A stretch of DNA of 28,692 nt from an uncultured Atopobium sp. (GCA_938045565.1 CALIAZ010000037.1:1-28692), one strand, 5' to 3'. Shown: positions 9,049 to 16,685, counted from the stretch's first letter. Numbers and translations are program-made. The notes: generated from the sequence alone by a model not told the origin.

Positions 9049-9068
9049 TTCTCGCCAGATGACGAGAA
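9049..9068 (+). repeat. Uptake-sequence-like motif TTCTCGCCA, with short inverted partner
   Basis: Intergenic copy of the 9-mer in context GGGCTTCTCGCCAGA, followed after 8 nt by CGAGAA, which can pair with its own TTCTCG. It lies between glmM and rpsI. Confidence 0.6.
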
Positions 9069-9130
9069 GAACGTGCGGACTGAAGTGGTTGTGCACATAT
9101 GCAAAATGCAACCATTTAAAAGTATACAAA

Positions 9131-9163
9131 AAAGAGACCTGCCGATATACAACAGGTCTCTTT
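9131..9163 (-). terminator. Terminator of rplM-rpsI
   Basis: A perfect 11-bp stem (9131-9141 with 9153-9163) is followed by a T-run on the minus strand (TCTTTTTTG). It lies 28 nt after the rpsI stop codon. Confidence 0.9.
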
Positions 9164-9190
9164 GTGAGGACTTTTTTGGGTCCAGCGGCC

Positions 9191-9586
9191 TTAGCGCTTG
9201 GAGAACTGAGGACGCTTGCGAGCCTTCTTCAGACCGTACTTCTTACGCTCGACCGCACGAGAATCGCGGGTGAGGTAGCCGGCCTTCTTAAGGTCATCAC
9301 GATACTCGCCAGCCTCAAGAAGAGCGCGAGCAATGCCTAGGCGAAGAGCGCCGGACTGGCCGTTGATGCCGCCGCCATCGCAGTTTGCGAGGACGTCAAA
9401 ACGACCAAGAGTATCAGTAATGCGGAGAGGTGCGGTTGCGTTGTCTACGAGCTGCTGGCGACCAAAATACTGGACTGCCTCGCGGCCGTTAACGGTAACC
9501 TTACCAGTTCCAGGAACAAGACGAACACGAGCGACGGCCTCTTTACGACGGCCGGTGCCGGTGTAAACAGCGGTGTTATCTGCCAT
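9191..9586 (-). CDS. rpsI: 30S ribosomal protein S9
   Basis: A 131-residue S9 protein of the small ribosomal subunit. The sequence begins YTGTGRRKEAVARVRL and ends KKARKRPQFSKR; the terminal Lys-Arg tail that reaches the P-site tRNA is intact. It follows rplM with a 3-nt gap, the near-universal L13-S9 operon, and a terminator at 9131-9163 follows. Confidence 0.99.
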   Translation of the reverse strand: MADNTAVYTGTGRRKEAVARVRLVPGTGKVTVNGREAVQYFGRQQLVDNATAPLRITDTLGRFDVLANCDGGGINGQSGALRLGIARALLEAGEYRDDLKKAGYLTRDSRAVERKKYGLKKARKRPQFSKR

Positions 9587-9589
9587 CGT

Positions 9590-10030
9590 TTAGCCCTCCA
9601 GCTCAATCTTGACGGGATTCTGTGCAGCATGTGGGTGCTCAGCGCCGGCGTAAACCTTAAGCTTCATACCCTGCTTGCGACCAAGAGTGGTCTTAGGAAG
9701 CATGCCCTTGACTGCGTGCTCAACAACACGCTCTGGGTGCTTCTCCATCTCTTCCTTGAAGGAAGTGATCTTCAAGCCACCAAGGTAGCCGGAGTGACGC
9801 CAATACTCCTTGTGGTCAGCCTTAACACCAGTAAGGACAACCTTGTCTGCATTGATGATGACAACAAAGTCACCAGTATCAGCGTTTGGGGTGTACTGCG
9901 GCTTGTTCTTGCCACGAAGAATCATGGCAGCCTTTGTAGCCAGACGACCGAGCGTTGCGCCCTCAGCGTCGATGAGCACCCACTTGCGCTCGACTTCGCC
10001 AGCCTTGGCGAACTGAGTCGACTTCTTCAC
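9590..10030 (-). CDS. rplM: 50S ribosomal protein L13
   Basis: A 146-residue L13 protein of the large ribosomal subunit. RKWVLIDAEGATLGRLAT, the GDFVVIINADKV segment and HAVKGMLPKTTLGRKQ are diagnostic. The start is preceded by AGGAGGAGTC, a strong ribosome site. The gene heads the L13-S9 operon, with a -10-like TATACT at 10128-10133 and a short hairpin in the leader. Confidence 0.99.
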   Translation of the reverse strand: MKKSTQFAKAGEVERKWVLIDAEGATLGRLATKAAMILRGKNKPQYTPNADTGDFVVIINADKVVLTGVKADHKEYWRHSGYLGGLKITSFKEEMEKHPERVVEHAVKGMLPKTTLGRKQGMKLKVYAGAEHPHAAQNPVKIELEG

Positions 10031-10056
10031 TTGACTCCTCCTACGAATTACGAGTT

Positions 10057-10133
10057 GATAACCCCTGGACGGGTCATCGATGCTTTTTCTTGTCAGAGAT
10101 TACGGGGCTCTGTGGAAAAGCCTTAAAAGTATA
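10057..10133 (-). promoter_or_regulatory. rplM leader: -10 box and hairpin
   Basis: On the minus strand a TATACT box (10128-10133) lies about 95 nt before rplM. In the leader, GATGACCC (10071-10078) pairs with GGGTTATC (10057-10064) around a 6-nt loop, next to the ribosome site. Leaders of L13 operons are sometimes autoregulated; whether this hairpin binds L13 is inference. No good -35 is visible. The rest of the 333-nt divergent gap (10031-10363) holds only a 7-bp inverted repeat, TTGTTGC/GCAACAA (10166-10188). Confidence 0.4.
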
Positions 10134-10363
10134 CTCCACTCTTTAGCAGTTGTACGCGGGAATTTTTGTTGCTTCACGAATGCAACAATTCGTTCAAATT
10201 TGACGGGTTTCTCCACATTGCAAAGCCGTCCACGGCACAAGAACAACCACTTGGCCTGCTGTGCGATGCATTTTGTTTCGACTTTTTACTTTTATAGGGC
10301 GAGAAGTGCGGGCGTGCTCGTATGTTTACACCAAGGTCAAAGCTACAACGTCAGGAGGAATCG

Positions 10364-11398
10364 GTGCGTGACACAGATTTTGTCGCACGTTTGCACCGGA
10401 ACTTTGCGTTGCTGGGCGGCCAGCTTAAAACCTGGCTTAAGAATCATGTAACGCTAAGTACCTCGCTTGCTCTGTTTGCAGCGCTCTTGCTGGTAATTCC
10501 ATTTTATGGTTGCTCGCCAGCCGCTTCTGAGAACGCTCAGGGCAGCTCAACCGCTCAAACGGAAGCGCAAAAAGATCAAAAATAAACAGCTCCTGAGGGG
10601 ACGGTTAAGGCCACATCGTTCTACTCGCCAACCCTTGGTCTGGACTGGAACTATGACGTCTACCTGCCTGCAGACTACGAGTCCAACCCCGATAAGACCT
10701 ATCCTGTTGTATATATGCTGCATGGCCTGTACGGCAATCATCGCAATCTGTTGGAGCGCTTTGATTCATCCGCCATGCTTGACGAGGCCATTCAAACCAC
10801 TGGTCAGGGGGCTATCGTAGTCTTTGTCGACGGCTTTAGCAGCTTCTACATTGACTCTGCTGATCGCGGTCTAAAGATGGAATCCGCCATCATGAACGAC
10901 CTGGTACCTTACATTGAGAGTACGTATCGCGTGTCAAAAGACCGCAAAGATCACGCAATCGGTGGCATTTCTATGGGCGGTTATGGTGCGGCTCGATTTG
11001 TTTTGCACCACTCCGATTACTTCAACAAGGGCATTCTGCTCTCGCCTTCCGTTTGGACCACACTTGCTGACAACAACTTTATTTACACGTCTCAGCATGC
11101 CTTTAGTGATGGCACTACCAGCTGGTCATGGGATCTGTATAAGCAGCTATTCCCAACTCAGTATCTTGGTGAGGTTGATCCAAGTCAGGTTTCTTTCTTT
11201 GTTGCAACAACTTCCGACGACGGCGTAGTACCTGTTGCAGACGTCGACGCCTTTGTTGAACAGCTCAAAAACGCTGGCATCAACGTTGATTACCAGCGTG
11301 ATTCCCGCGACAACCACAACTGGAAGTACTGGTCCAGAGTTGCTCCAACTGCGTACGCTTGGGCTCTTGACCAGTTCAAGAGCGCTGACAGCAAGTAA
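10364..11398 (+). pseudogene. Lipoprotein esterase (esterase D / COG0627 type) with in-frame stop
   Basis: A single open frame of 344 codons is broken by one TAA at 10583-10585 (codon 74). The GTG at 10364 is the start, with a perfect AGGAGG upstream. The first part has a membrane anchor ending PFYGC, a plausible lipoprotein cysteine, then a Gln/Ala/Lys linker. After the stop the frame continues without shift (TAPEGTVKATSFYSPTLGLD...) into a complete alpha/beta hydrolase: YMLHGLYGNHRN, nucleophile GGISMGGYGA and the His motif DNHNWKYW. The family hydrolyses carboxyl esters. The stop lies in a low-complexity linker between anchor and enzyme, so a CAA, AAA or GAA codon may have mutated. The enzyme could still be made from an internal start such as ATG 10715, but that would lose the first strands and the export signal. 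Confidence 0.8.
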
Positions 11399-11489
11399 GC
11401 GCTGACGGCGCGCCGAGCCGTGCGGGTCTAGAGCGAGCTGCGAGTGTGCCGGCGGCGCAGGCCCAAAGCAAGCTGCGGGTGCATCGAGT

Positions 11490-11498
11490 TTCTCGCCA
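11490..11498 (+). repeat. Uptake-sequence-like motif TTCTCGCCA
   Basis: Intergenic copy in context GAGTTTCTCGCCAGA, just upstream of the terminator hairpin at 11507. Confidence 0.6.
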
Positions 11499-11506
11499 GA
11501 AAAGAC

Positions 11507-11547
11507 CGCGGATATGCGCGTAACAACACTGTCCGCGTTACTTTTTT
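11507..11547 (+). terminator. Probable terminator after the esterase gene
   Basis: CGCGGA (11507-11512) pairs with TCCGCG (11532-11537) around a long loop, followed by TTACTTTTTT. The stem is short, so confidence is moderate. The T-run merges with a TTGACG box (11546-11551) that may belong to the fruK promoter. Confidence 0.5.
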
Positions 11548-11644
11548 GACGAAACTGAAGTATTATCAGCGTAGATAACTTGCGCCGCTTGCTAGCGCCG
11601 TTCAAGGGCCGTCATCCTGGCGACGCCAAAACCGAGGAGCAACT

Positions 11645-12583
11645 ATGCCCTGCATCTACACTGTCACGCTCAACCCCGCTCTGGACAAGACCGTCCAGGT
11701 ACCAAATTTTGCCGTTGACCAGGTGAATCGCATCACGTGGCTCAGGCAAGACGCGGGCGGCAAGGGCATCAACGTCTCCAAGGTCATTGCTAAGCTGGGA
11801 GGAGAGTCTACCGCCATTGCCGTTCTTGCAGGTCAAACCGGCAAGTGGATCGCTGAAACACTTGGCGAGAATAACATCAAGGTCCAGGCGATTTCCGTTC
11901 CCGGCGAGACGCGCACCAACCTCAAGGTTGTTGACTCCGAGGGTGGCACCAACACCGACATCAACGAGCCCGGCCCCGAGGTCACCGATACCGTGCTTGA
12001 CCAGGCACTTGCTGACGTGATTGCCAAGACTTCCGCCGGCGACATTGTGGTTCTTTCTGGTAGCCTCCCCCGCGGAGCTGCCGCTGATACGTATGGCCGC
12101 TGGACTCGTGCTTTGCGCGACGCCGGACTGAAGGTGTACCTGGATGCCGACGGCGCAGCGCTCTCAGCTGGCCTTGAACAGAAGCCGTACTTCACCAAGC
12201 CAAACGACCACGAGCTTTCCGCCATGCTTGGCCGTGAGCTTGCCGACGTAGACGCGATCGCCACTGCTGCCTCCAAAATTGTTGCTGGTGGAATCGACAC
12301 GGTCTGCGTTTCCATGGGTGGCAACGGCGCCGTCTACGCCACGGCCGATGAGGTTTGGTATGCAGGTCCAGTAAAAGTCCAGGTAGGAAGCACTGTCGGT
12401 GCCGGTGACTCCGTTGTGGCAGCGCTTGCCTTTGCAGATGCACAGGGCCTCTCGACAGAAGACGCGCTGCGACTGGCCATGGCCACGGGCGCCGCAAACG
12501 TCATGGAGAGCGGAACTCAGGCGGCGGAGCGTTCGGTTGTGGATTCGCTTATCGAGAAAGTGCAACTCACGCGCCTGCGCTAA
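11645..12583 (+). CDS. fruK: 1-phosphofructokinase (PfkB family)
   Basis: Protein of 312 residues. The reaction is ATP-dependent phosphorylation of fructose-1-phosphate to fructose-1,6-bisphosphate, after uptake of fructose by a PTS. The order of motifs is typical of FruK/LacC enzymes: start IYTVTLNPALDKTV, substrate loop DAGGKGINVSKV, VVLSGSLPRG, TKPNDHEL, and the ATP/anion-hole signature GAGDS (252-256, catalytic Asp255). No PTS gene or fruR lies beside it, so a tagatose-6-phosphate kinase (LacC) activity is possible. GAGGAG precedes the ATG. Downstream is a very GC-rich stretch, then a uptake-like motif and the 118-bp repeat. Confidence 0.88.
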   Translation: MPCIYTVTLNPALDKTVQVPNFAVDQVNRITWLRQDAGGKGINVSKVIAKLGGESTAIAVLAGQTGKWIAETLGENNIKVQAISVPGETRTNLKVVDSEGGTNTDINEPGPEVTDTVLDQALADVIAKTSAGDIVVLSGSLPRGAAADTYGRWTRALRDAGLKVYLDADGAALSAGLEQKPYFTKPNDHELSAMLGRELADVDAIATAASKIVAGGIDTVCVSMGGNGAVYATADEVWYAGPVKVQVGSTVGAGDSVVAALAFADAQGLSTEDALRLAMATGAANVMESGTQAAERSVVDSLIEKVQLTRLR

Positions 12584-12649
12584 CGTGCGAGCGCACGGAG
12601 CGCGGGGCGCTGCGGGTGCGCGGGACGCGAGTGCGCGGGCGCACCGGGT

Positions 12650-12658
12650 TTCTCGCCA
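12650..12658 (+). repeat. Uptake-sequence-like motif TTCTCGCCA
   Basis: Intergenic copy with the full consensus GGGTTTCTCGCCAGA, 67 nt past the fruK stop codon. The bases before it (12584-12649) are a GC-rich run with repeated GTGCGCGGG-like words. Confidence 0.65.
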
Positions 12659-12680
12659 GATGCGCCATAACAACGTGCCC

Positions 12681-12798
12681 GCCTAAAAAGTGCAAAGAAC
12701 CTGTATTTTAGATACAGATTCTTTGACAAAATCAGGCAAATCCACAGTTTCTTTTACATTTTTAGGCAAAATTTACAGATTCTTTGAAGAAATCAGGC
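12681..12798. repeat. 118-bp structured intergenic repeat, copy 1
   Basis: The element begins GCCTAAAAAGTGCAAAGAA and ends GAAATCAGGC. A 5' arm (GCCT..., CAAAGAACCTGTAT) pairs with a 3' arm (ATACAGATTCTTTG...TCAGGC), and that 3' arm is repeated twice more in degenerate form (12740-12767 and 12772-12798). Copy 2 at 16811-16929 has the same order of parts. The stem shows one compensatory pair change between copies (A-T here, G-C there). Both copies lie between convergent genes, here fruK and the membrane protein gene at 12871. It can act as a bidirectional terminator; other roles are inference. Confidence 0.8.
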
Positions 12799-12870
12799 GC
12801 GCATAATGTCTCGCTCGCAATGTCGCGCTCGGAGCGCCGTCATGCGAAAACGTGCACGGTCTTTCCGCAG

Positions 12871-13266
12871 CTACTCAGCAGTGCCCGCAGTTTTTCTTCG
12901 ATTACATTCGAGCTTCCAACCGATCATCCAACCAACTGCAAGAACGTAATTCTCGATAGCGCCAACCAAATTTACCGACTCGTGAGCGCTGAAAAAATGG
13001 ATGAAATGATTGGTTCCAATTCCGATACAGCCTAGAATTAGCGCGAGTAAAATCGCACGTAGATAGACCCAATCGTAGTGGAAACACGTGGTGACCAAAA
13101 TGATGAGCACCGCGAGATTCCAAAAACCAATCTCTCGCTGCCATCCAGTCGAAATGCCATAGGCGGCATTGCTTCCCATGTACTCGGGAGCGACAATTTG
13201 CAGAATCGCCGCACCAGTCATCGCAATGATAAGCAGCGCAAACATCACTTTTAAAAACTTATTCAT
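12871..13266 (-). CDS. Small four-helix membrane protein, unknown function
   Basis: Protein of about 131 residues starting MNKFLKVMFALLIIAMTG. Four hydrophobic segments are visible (about 5-23, 45-62, 70-85 and 108-124), with a short Lys/Arg tail. I do not recognise the family; it resembles small DoxX-like or DUF membrane proteins only in general layout. The ATG at 13266 is chosen because the upstream extension to a TTG at 13347 is basic and has no ribosome site. It is monocistronic. Downstream is the 118-bp repeat, upstream the four-unit inverted repeat. Confidence 0.6.
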   Translation of the reverse strand: MNKFLKVMFALLIIAMTGAAILQIVAPEYMGSNAAYGISTGWQREIGFWNLAVLIILVTTCFHYDWVYLRAILLALILGCIGIGTNHFIHFFSAHESVNLVGAIENYVLAVGWMIGWKLECNRRKTAGTAE

Positions 13267-13348
13267 TGGTGTCTTCAAAACAAACTCTCTTCGGATCGAT
13301 TTTCGTTTCGTGTTCAGGTCATACGTTTGTAGATTTTTGGACCTCAAT

Positions 13349-13487
13349 TAATCCAAAAGCACACTAATTATGTGTTGAGAAACCCGATTTTGATCCAAAA
13401 CCCACTTAATTATGTGCCTTTCGGCACATAATTACCCCATTTTTGGATCAATCGGGCACATAATTACCCAGGTTTTGGATCAATCGA
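13349..13487. repeat. Four-unit nested inverted repeat
   Basis: Four copies of a unit of about 30 bp with the core TGATCCAAAA-N7-TAATTATGTGC. Two are forward (about 13349-13375 and 13389-13418) and two reverse (13423-13453 and 13454-13486). The inner pair forms a near-perfect hairpin with loop TTTC; the outer copies can pair with each other or with the inner ones. The 7-bp middles differ while the flanks are conserved, as expected for paired protein sites or a folding element. It lies upstream of the membrane protein gene and downstream of patatin. Confidence 0.8.
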
Positions 13488-13502
13488 CCCTGAAAAAACT
13501 AC

Positions 13503-13528
13503 AGCGCGGATCCGCACGGATCCGCGCT
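13503..13528. repeat. 12-bp perfect inverted repeat
   Basis: AGCGCGGATCCG (13503-13514) and CGGATCCGCGCT (13517-13528) are separated by CA. It could form a short cruciform or an RNA hairpin on either strand; no T-run follows. Confidence 0.6.
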
Positions 13529-13606
13529 CATCACCGCAGGCCACGCGCATCACCACGAGCCACACGAACGTCACCGCAGGTCACGCGCATCACCACAGGC
13601 CACGCG
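13529..13606. repeat. Four tandem repeats of about 19-21 bp
   Basis: Units start at 13529, 13548, 13569 and 13588 with consensus CATCACCGCAGGCCACGCG. They lie just past the patatin stop codon, in its 3' region. Spacing without unique spacers rules out a CRISPR array. Confidence 0.7.
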
Positions 13607-13625
13607 AGCGCCTGCCGCCCTCGTT

Positions 13626-14582
13626 CTACTCGATAAAACTTTTAATCTCTTCAAGGCGTTCAAGTGCAACTTGACGACCTGTCAGGTACAGAGATAGCAA
13701 AGCTTCACCGGACTTCTCGTTAACTTTAACTTCAACTGGCTCGGGAGGCAGAAGCACCAGTACTCTTCCCTCTTTTTCCAGCTCAAAGAGCTGTTTGCGC
13801 TGATCCATATAGCGCTCAGCGCGAGAAGCCAATGCGGCTTCAAAGTATGGATACGCGGAGTAGAGCTGCGAGCGAATGGCAATCTGCTCGTTAACGTCGG
13901 TTTTTACGAAGTCCCTATCCTGCGTGATAATAACCAGCGCTTTCTTTGCCGGCTTACGGTCGGGAATGTCAACCGCGTGCTCCGCTTTACCGTCGGGCAG
14001 ACCAAGCGCGGCTGCAAACGGAATGGAATCGGTAGTTCCGCCGTCCAGATAACGATGTCCGTCCAGCTCAACCATACGAGAAACCGTTGGCATCGACGCG
14101 GACGCTCGGACCATGGTCACGTCTTCCGGGAACTTTTTTACGTGCAGATACGCTGACGTACCAAACGTAACGTCGGACGCCACCACGTACATCTGCATGG
14201 GATTTTGGTTAAATACCTCGTTATCGCAGGGGTCCAAATGGTTTTGAATCTCGTCGAACATGAAATCCGCGCCTGCAATGTCGCCGGTAGTAATCAGCGA
14301 GCGGAGCGAAAGGAATCGAGGATCGTCCCTAAAGGCCAGCATAATGCGCATGGCGCGACCCATCTGCTTGGACCTGAAGCTTACGGCATTGATGGCGCCC
14401 GCGGAAACTCCCCAAACGCTCTCAAAGTTGGTGACGCCCTTCTCGCGAAGCACATCAAGAATTCCAGCGGTAAAAATTCCTCGATAGCTTCCGCCTTCAA
14501 GCACAAGAGCAGTTGAAGATGGGTGCGCGGGCTCCTGGCGTGCGCCGGCGTTCTGCGAGAGTTTTTGCTGCTGATCGTCCAT
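13626..14582 (-). CDS. Patatin-like phospholipase
   Basis: Protein of 318 residues with the catalytic dyad of patatin lipases. The oxyanion-hole loop is EGGSYRG (29-35), nucleophile Ser60 lies in GVSAG, and Asp180 in DGG. The C-terminal third matches the accessory region usual in the bacterial YjjU-like group. No signal peptide is present, so it is probably cytoplasmic, acting on lipids or acyl esters; the substrate is not known. A promoter at 14609-14638 and a GGAGG ribosome site precede the ATG. The transcript runs into the tandem repeats at 13529. Confidence 0.9.
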   Translation of the reverse strand: MDDQQQKLSQNAGARQEPAHPSSTALVLEGGSYRGIFTAGILDVLREKGVTNFESVWGVSAGAINAVSFRSKQMGRAMRIMLAFRDDPRFLSLRSLITTGDIAGADFMFDEIQNHLDPCDNEVFNQNPMQMYVVASDVTFGTSAYLHVKKFPEDVTMVRASASMPTVSRMVELDGHRYLDGGTTDSIPFAAALGLPDGKAEHAVDIPDRKPAKKALVIITQDRDFVKTDVNEQIAIRSQLYSAYPYFEAALASRAERYMDQRKQLFELEKEGRVLVLLPPEPVEVKVNEKSGEALLSLYLTGRQVALERLEEIKSFIE

Positions 14583-14608
14583 AACAACCTCCGAACTTTG
14601 TTATTCAG

Positions 14609-14638
14609 AGTGTACCCAATTTCTGCTCGGACGCCCAA
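14609..14638 (-). promoter_or_regulatory. Promoter of the patatin gene
   Basis: On the minus strand TTGGGC (14633-14638) and TACACT (14609-14614) are 18 bp apart. The GGGTACACTCTG context resembles the ssrA promoter (GGGGTATACTCTC). Confidence 0.6.
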
Positions 14639-14656
14639 CCGGTTTTCCACACAAAG

Positions 14657-14681
14657 AAAGCGCCCGAATATCAGGCGCTTT
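14657..14681. terminator. Bidirectional terminator hairpin
   Basis: AAAGCGCC (14657-14664) pairs with GGCGCTTT (14674-14681). It probably ends transcription from the LPXTG gene on the minus strand. The uptake-like motif at 14701 is 20 nt away. Confidence 0.65.
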
Positions 14682-14700
14682 TGCATAACTTTATATACTC

Positions 14701-14709
14701 TGGCGAGAA
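14701..14709 (-). repeat. Uptake-sequence-like motif TTCTCGCCA
   Basis: Minus-strand intergenic copy with the full consensus GGGTTTCTCGCCAGA, beside the terminator at 14657-14681. Confidence 0.65.
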
Positions 14710-14824
14710 ACCCGAAGATGTTGTTGCTGCAATCGGCGCCACAGCTGGCATCGCAGTCGGCGTCGCAAACGAAGCTGCAGCAAGAAGCCGCGTGTGGAAC
14801 CGTGCGCTTGCTGCACCCCTTGCC

Positions 14825-15185
14825 TTACTTGCAGACCTTACGAGAAGCAGTAACAAAGCCAAGACCGCTTACTGCAAGAACAGAAGCTAGGGCTACAACA
14901 TCTGCGATACCAGTTGCAGGAAGTACGGACTTCTTCGCTGGCGTTGGTGCAGGAGCTTGGGGCAGGCTCTGGTTCTGGTGCTGGAGCTAGCTCTGGATCA
15001 GGGGTTGGATTTGGATTAACCGTTGGATCCATGAGCTGCTCTTTAGTTGGTGTTGCAGCTATAGCAGTAACACCAGTGGCGCTTGTAGAAGCAGGTGTTG
15101 TGCCCTCTGCCAGCGCAGATGCTGGAGCAAATGCCAGTGCAGCTACAAGAGCAGACGAAGCAATACAGACTTTTAAATTCTTCAT
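14825..15185 (-). pseudogene. Small LPXTG cell-wall protein broken by a +1 frameshift
   Basis: The first frame encodes a signal peptide (MKNLKVCIASSALVAALAFA, cut near ALA-EG) and a Pro/Ala/Glu-rich spacer. It then becomes nonsense after EPEPAPS. In the next frame the expected ending appears: PAPTPAKKSVLPATG, a hydrophobic segment and the tail SRKVCK, stopping at 14825-14827. Removing one base near 14957-14962 (CCCCAAG) restores a 119-residue protein with a canonical LPATG sortase signal. The total length of 361 nt is one more than a multiple of three, which fits a single inserted base. It lacks any folded domain and may be a wall-spanning stalk. A sequencing error or phase variation is possible. 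Confidence 0.85.
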
Positions 15186-15193
15186 GTGACTTT

Positions 15194-15249
15194 TGCGCTA
15201 AAACTTCTACTCTCAGGTAGATGGCAAGAAGCACAAAATTTTTAGCGCA
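15194..15249 (-). promoter_or_regulatory. Long-range stem in the 5' leader of the LPXTG gene
   Basis: TGCGCTAAAA (15194-15203) and TTTTAGCGCA (15240-15249) form a perfect 10-bp stem enclosing about 36 nt with a smaller CTAC/GTAG hairpin. It ends only 9 nt before the ATG of the small LPXTG gene, and no good ribosome site is exposed there. A structure controlling translation (thermosensor or attenuator) is possible. I see no match to a known riboswitch. Bases 15250-15426 are AT-rich and hold no gene. Confidence 0.5.
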
Positions 15250-15426
15250 TTCCTTTCTGATATGGATTATTTAGTTTCTCCGTGAGCAGATAAAATCATA
15301 TACATATTGAACAAATGTCGCGTCTACTCGACATATTCCGTGAACGCACAAAAAATTTAAATAAACTTTAAAATCATTTTCCAAAAGTTTGATAACATTT
15401 CTGCAGTTAAACTATTACGCAACCGA

Positions 15427-15519
15427 GAGTTGACAAATTTCCAACTCAACTTGGTGGTGTGCAATCGAGGCAATTTTTAGAGTAATAGCCATCACATGTG
15501 AATCCCACCACATCACCAA
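15427..15519 (+). promoter_or_regulatory. Operator-like repeat and leader hairpin of the XRE gene
   Basis: GAGTTG (15427-15432) and CAACTC (15442-15447) form an inverted repeat over a TTGACA box (15430-15435), fitting an XRE-type operator. Further on, TTGGTGGTGTG (15451-15461) pairs with CACATCACCAA (15509-15519), with one G-T pair, ending just before the AAAGGA ribosome site. I cannot place a -10 box with confidence. Confidence 0.4.
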
Positions 15520-15534
15520 CAGAAAGGAACAGCC

Positions 15535-16656
15535 ATGTTACTGAGCGAGAAAATCATGAGTCTCAGAAAGCGTAATGGTTGGTCACAGGAAGAGCTTGCA
15601 CAACAGCTTGGCGTTTCAAGACAGTCAGTTTCTAAATGGGAGTCTATGGCTTCCATGCCTGACATTCAGAAGATTATGTCCATGAGCGAGCTCTTTGGCG
15701 TTTCCACAGACTACCTGCTCAAAGACGAGCTCGAGGAGCTGCCTGCTACTGCCGTAGCTACCGCCGCCGCAACTACCACGGACGACGCTGACACAACCGC
15801 ATCTGACGACATCTTGGGCACCGCTGCCAGCGCGGCCACGGGTGCCTCCTCAGGCGACAACGCATCTACCAGCAAAAATGTAGCGCCAAAGCTCAGCGTA
15901 TCGCTTGAAACAGCTACCGAGTACCTGGATGCAGTCGCACGAACTTCTCGCCCCACTTCGTTTGCAATTACCCTCTTTATCTTGGGGCCAGCGTTGCTTG
16001 TTTCGCTTGCAACATACAGTGAAGATGCACCCAATTTTGATCTGACACGCATTTCTCCAGATGCACTGGGCATTGCAGGCGTGTGCCTTATGATGCTCTT
16101 TATTGCGGCCGGAGTTGGGCTACTGATCCTCCAGGACATGAAGCTTGCAAAGTTTAAGCAGTTCAAAGAGGCTACTCTCGAGCTTCAGTACGGTGTTGAG
16201 GCGGCCGTTCGCAGGCGCGCCGAATCCACCGAATCGCTGCGCTACATGCAGCAGGCGGCTGGCGTCTGCCTCACTATTCTGAGCGCCATCCCCTTCCTGA
16301 TTGCTTCGTACTTTGGAGCTGGCCTCACCTTTGCCGTTGGCTTCCTTGCGGCAGCGATTCTAGTTTCCCTTGGCGTTTACCTGCTGGTTTACTCAGGAAT
16401 CCTCAGGGATGGCTATAGGGTTCTTCTGCAGGAAGGCGATTTCTCACATGACGAGAAAAGCAGCAAGAAGGACTATGAATCCACAGCATTGAAGTACAGG
16501 TCAATCGCAAAGGCATACTTTGGCGCAATTGCCTTGCTTTACGTGGGCTACAGCTTTATCACCAAGGACTGGAAAAGCTCCTGGATTATCTGGCCAGTCT
16601 CCGCGCTCCTCTACCATATTGCTCTCAGTATCCTGAACGCCCTAAAGAAAAAGTAA
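15535..16656 (+). CDS. XRE-family regulator fused to a membrane domain
   Basis: Protein of 373 residues. The N-terminal XRE helix-turn-helix (about 1-65) reads KIMSLRKRNGWSQEELAQQLGVSR..SVSKWES. A Thr/Ala/Asp-rich linker (about 68-125) follows. The rest is a membrane domain of about six helices with a central cytoplasmic segment rich in Lys/Glu. Such one-component regulators are common in Firmicutes and Coriobacteria and may sense membrane or envelope state; the signal here is unknown. It is transcribed alone, starts after AAAGGA, and is followed by a terminator and the second 119-bp repeat. Confidence 0.8.
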   Translation: MLLSEKIMSLRKRNGWSQEELAQQLGVSRQSVSKWESMASMPDIQKIMSMSELFGVSTDYLLKDELEELPATAVATAAATTTDDADTTASDDILGTAASAATGASSGDNASTSKNVAPKLSVSLETATEYLDAVARTSRPTSFAITLFILGPALLVSLATYSEDAPNFDLTRISPDALGIAGVCLMMLFIAAGVGLLILQDMKLAKFKQFKEATLELQYGVEAAVRRRAESTESLRYMQQAAGVCLTILSAIPFLIASYFGAGLTFAVGFLAAAILVSLGVYLLVYSGILRDGYRVLLQEGDFSHDEKSSKKDYESTALKYRSIAKAYFGAIALLYVGYSFITKDWKSSWIIWPVSALLYHIALSILNALKKK

Positions 16657-16685
16657 GCGCACGCCAGCGATGCGACTGCCAGCAC

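Noticed and set aside
12827..12840. GCGCTCGGAGCGC-like words shared with 27199-27240
   Set aside because: They fall in GC-rich low-complexity gaps and differ in length; not enough to call a repeat family.
13529..13606. Possible CRISPR array
   Set aside because: The units are contiguous, have no unique spacers, and no cas genes are present.
14671..14862. Separate small protein on the minus strand near the LPXTG gene
   Set aside because: It is a third-frame reading that overlaps the frameshifted LPXTG tail and runs through the terminator at 14657-14681; no protein features.
15194..15249. Known riboswitch in the LPXTG leader
   Set aside because: Apart from a CTGAGA word, none of the conserved TPP or other riboswitch elements is present.
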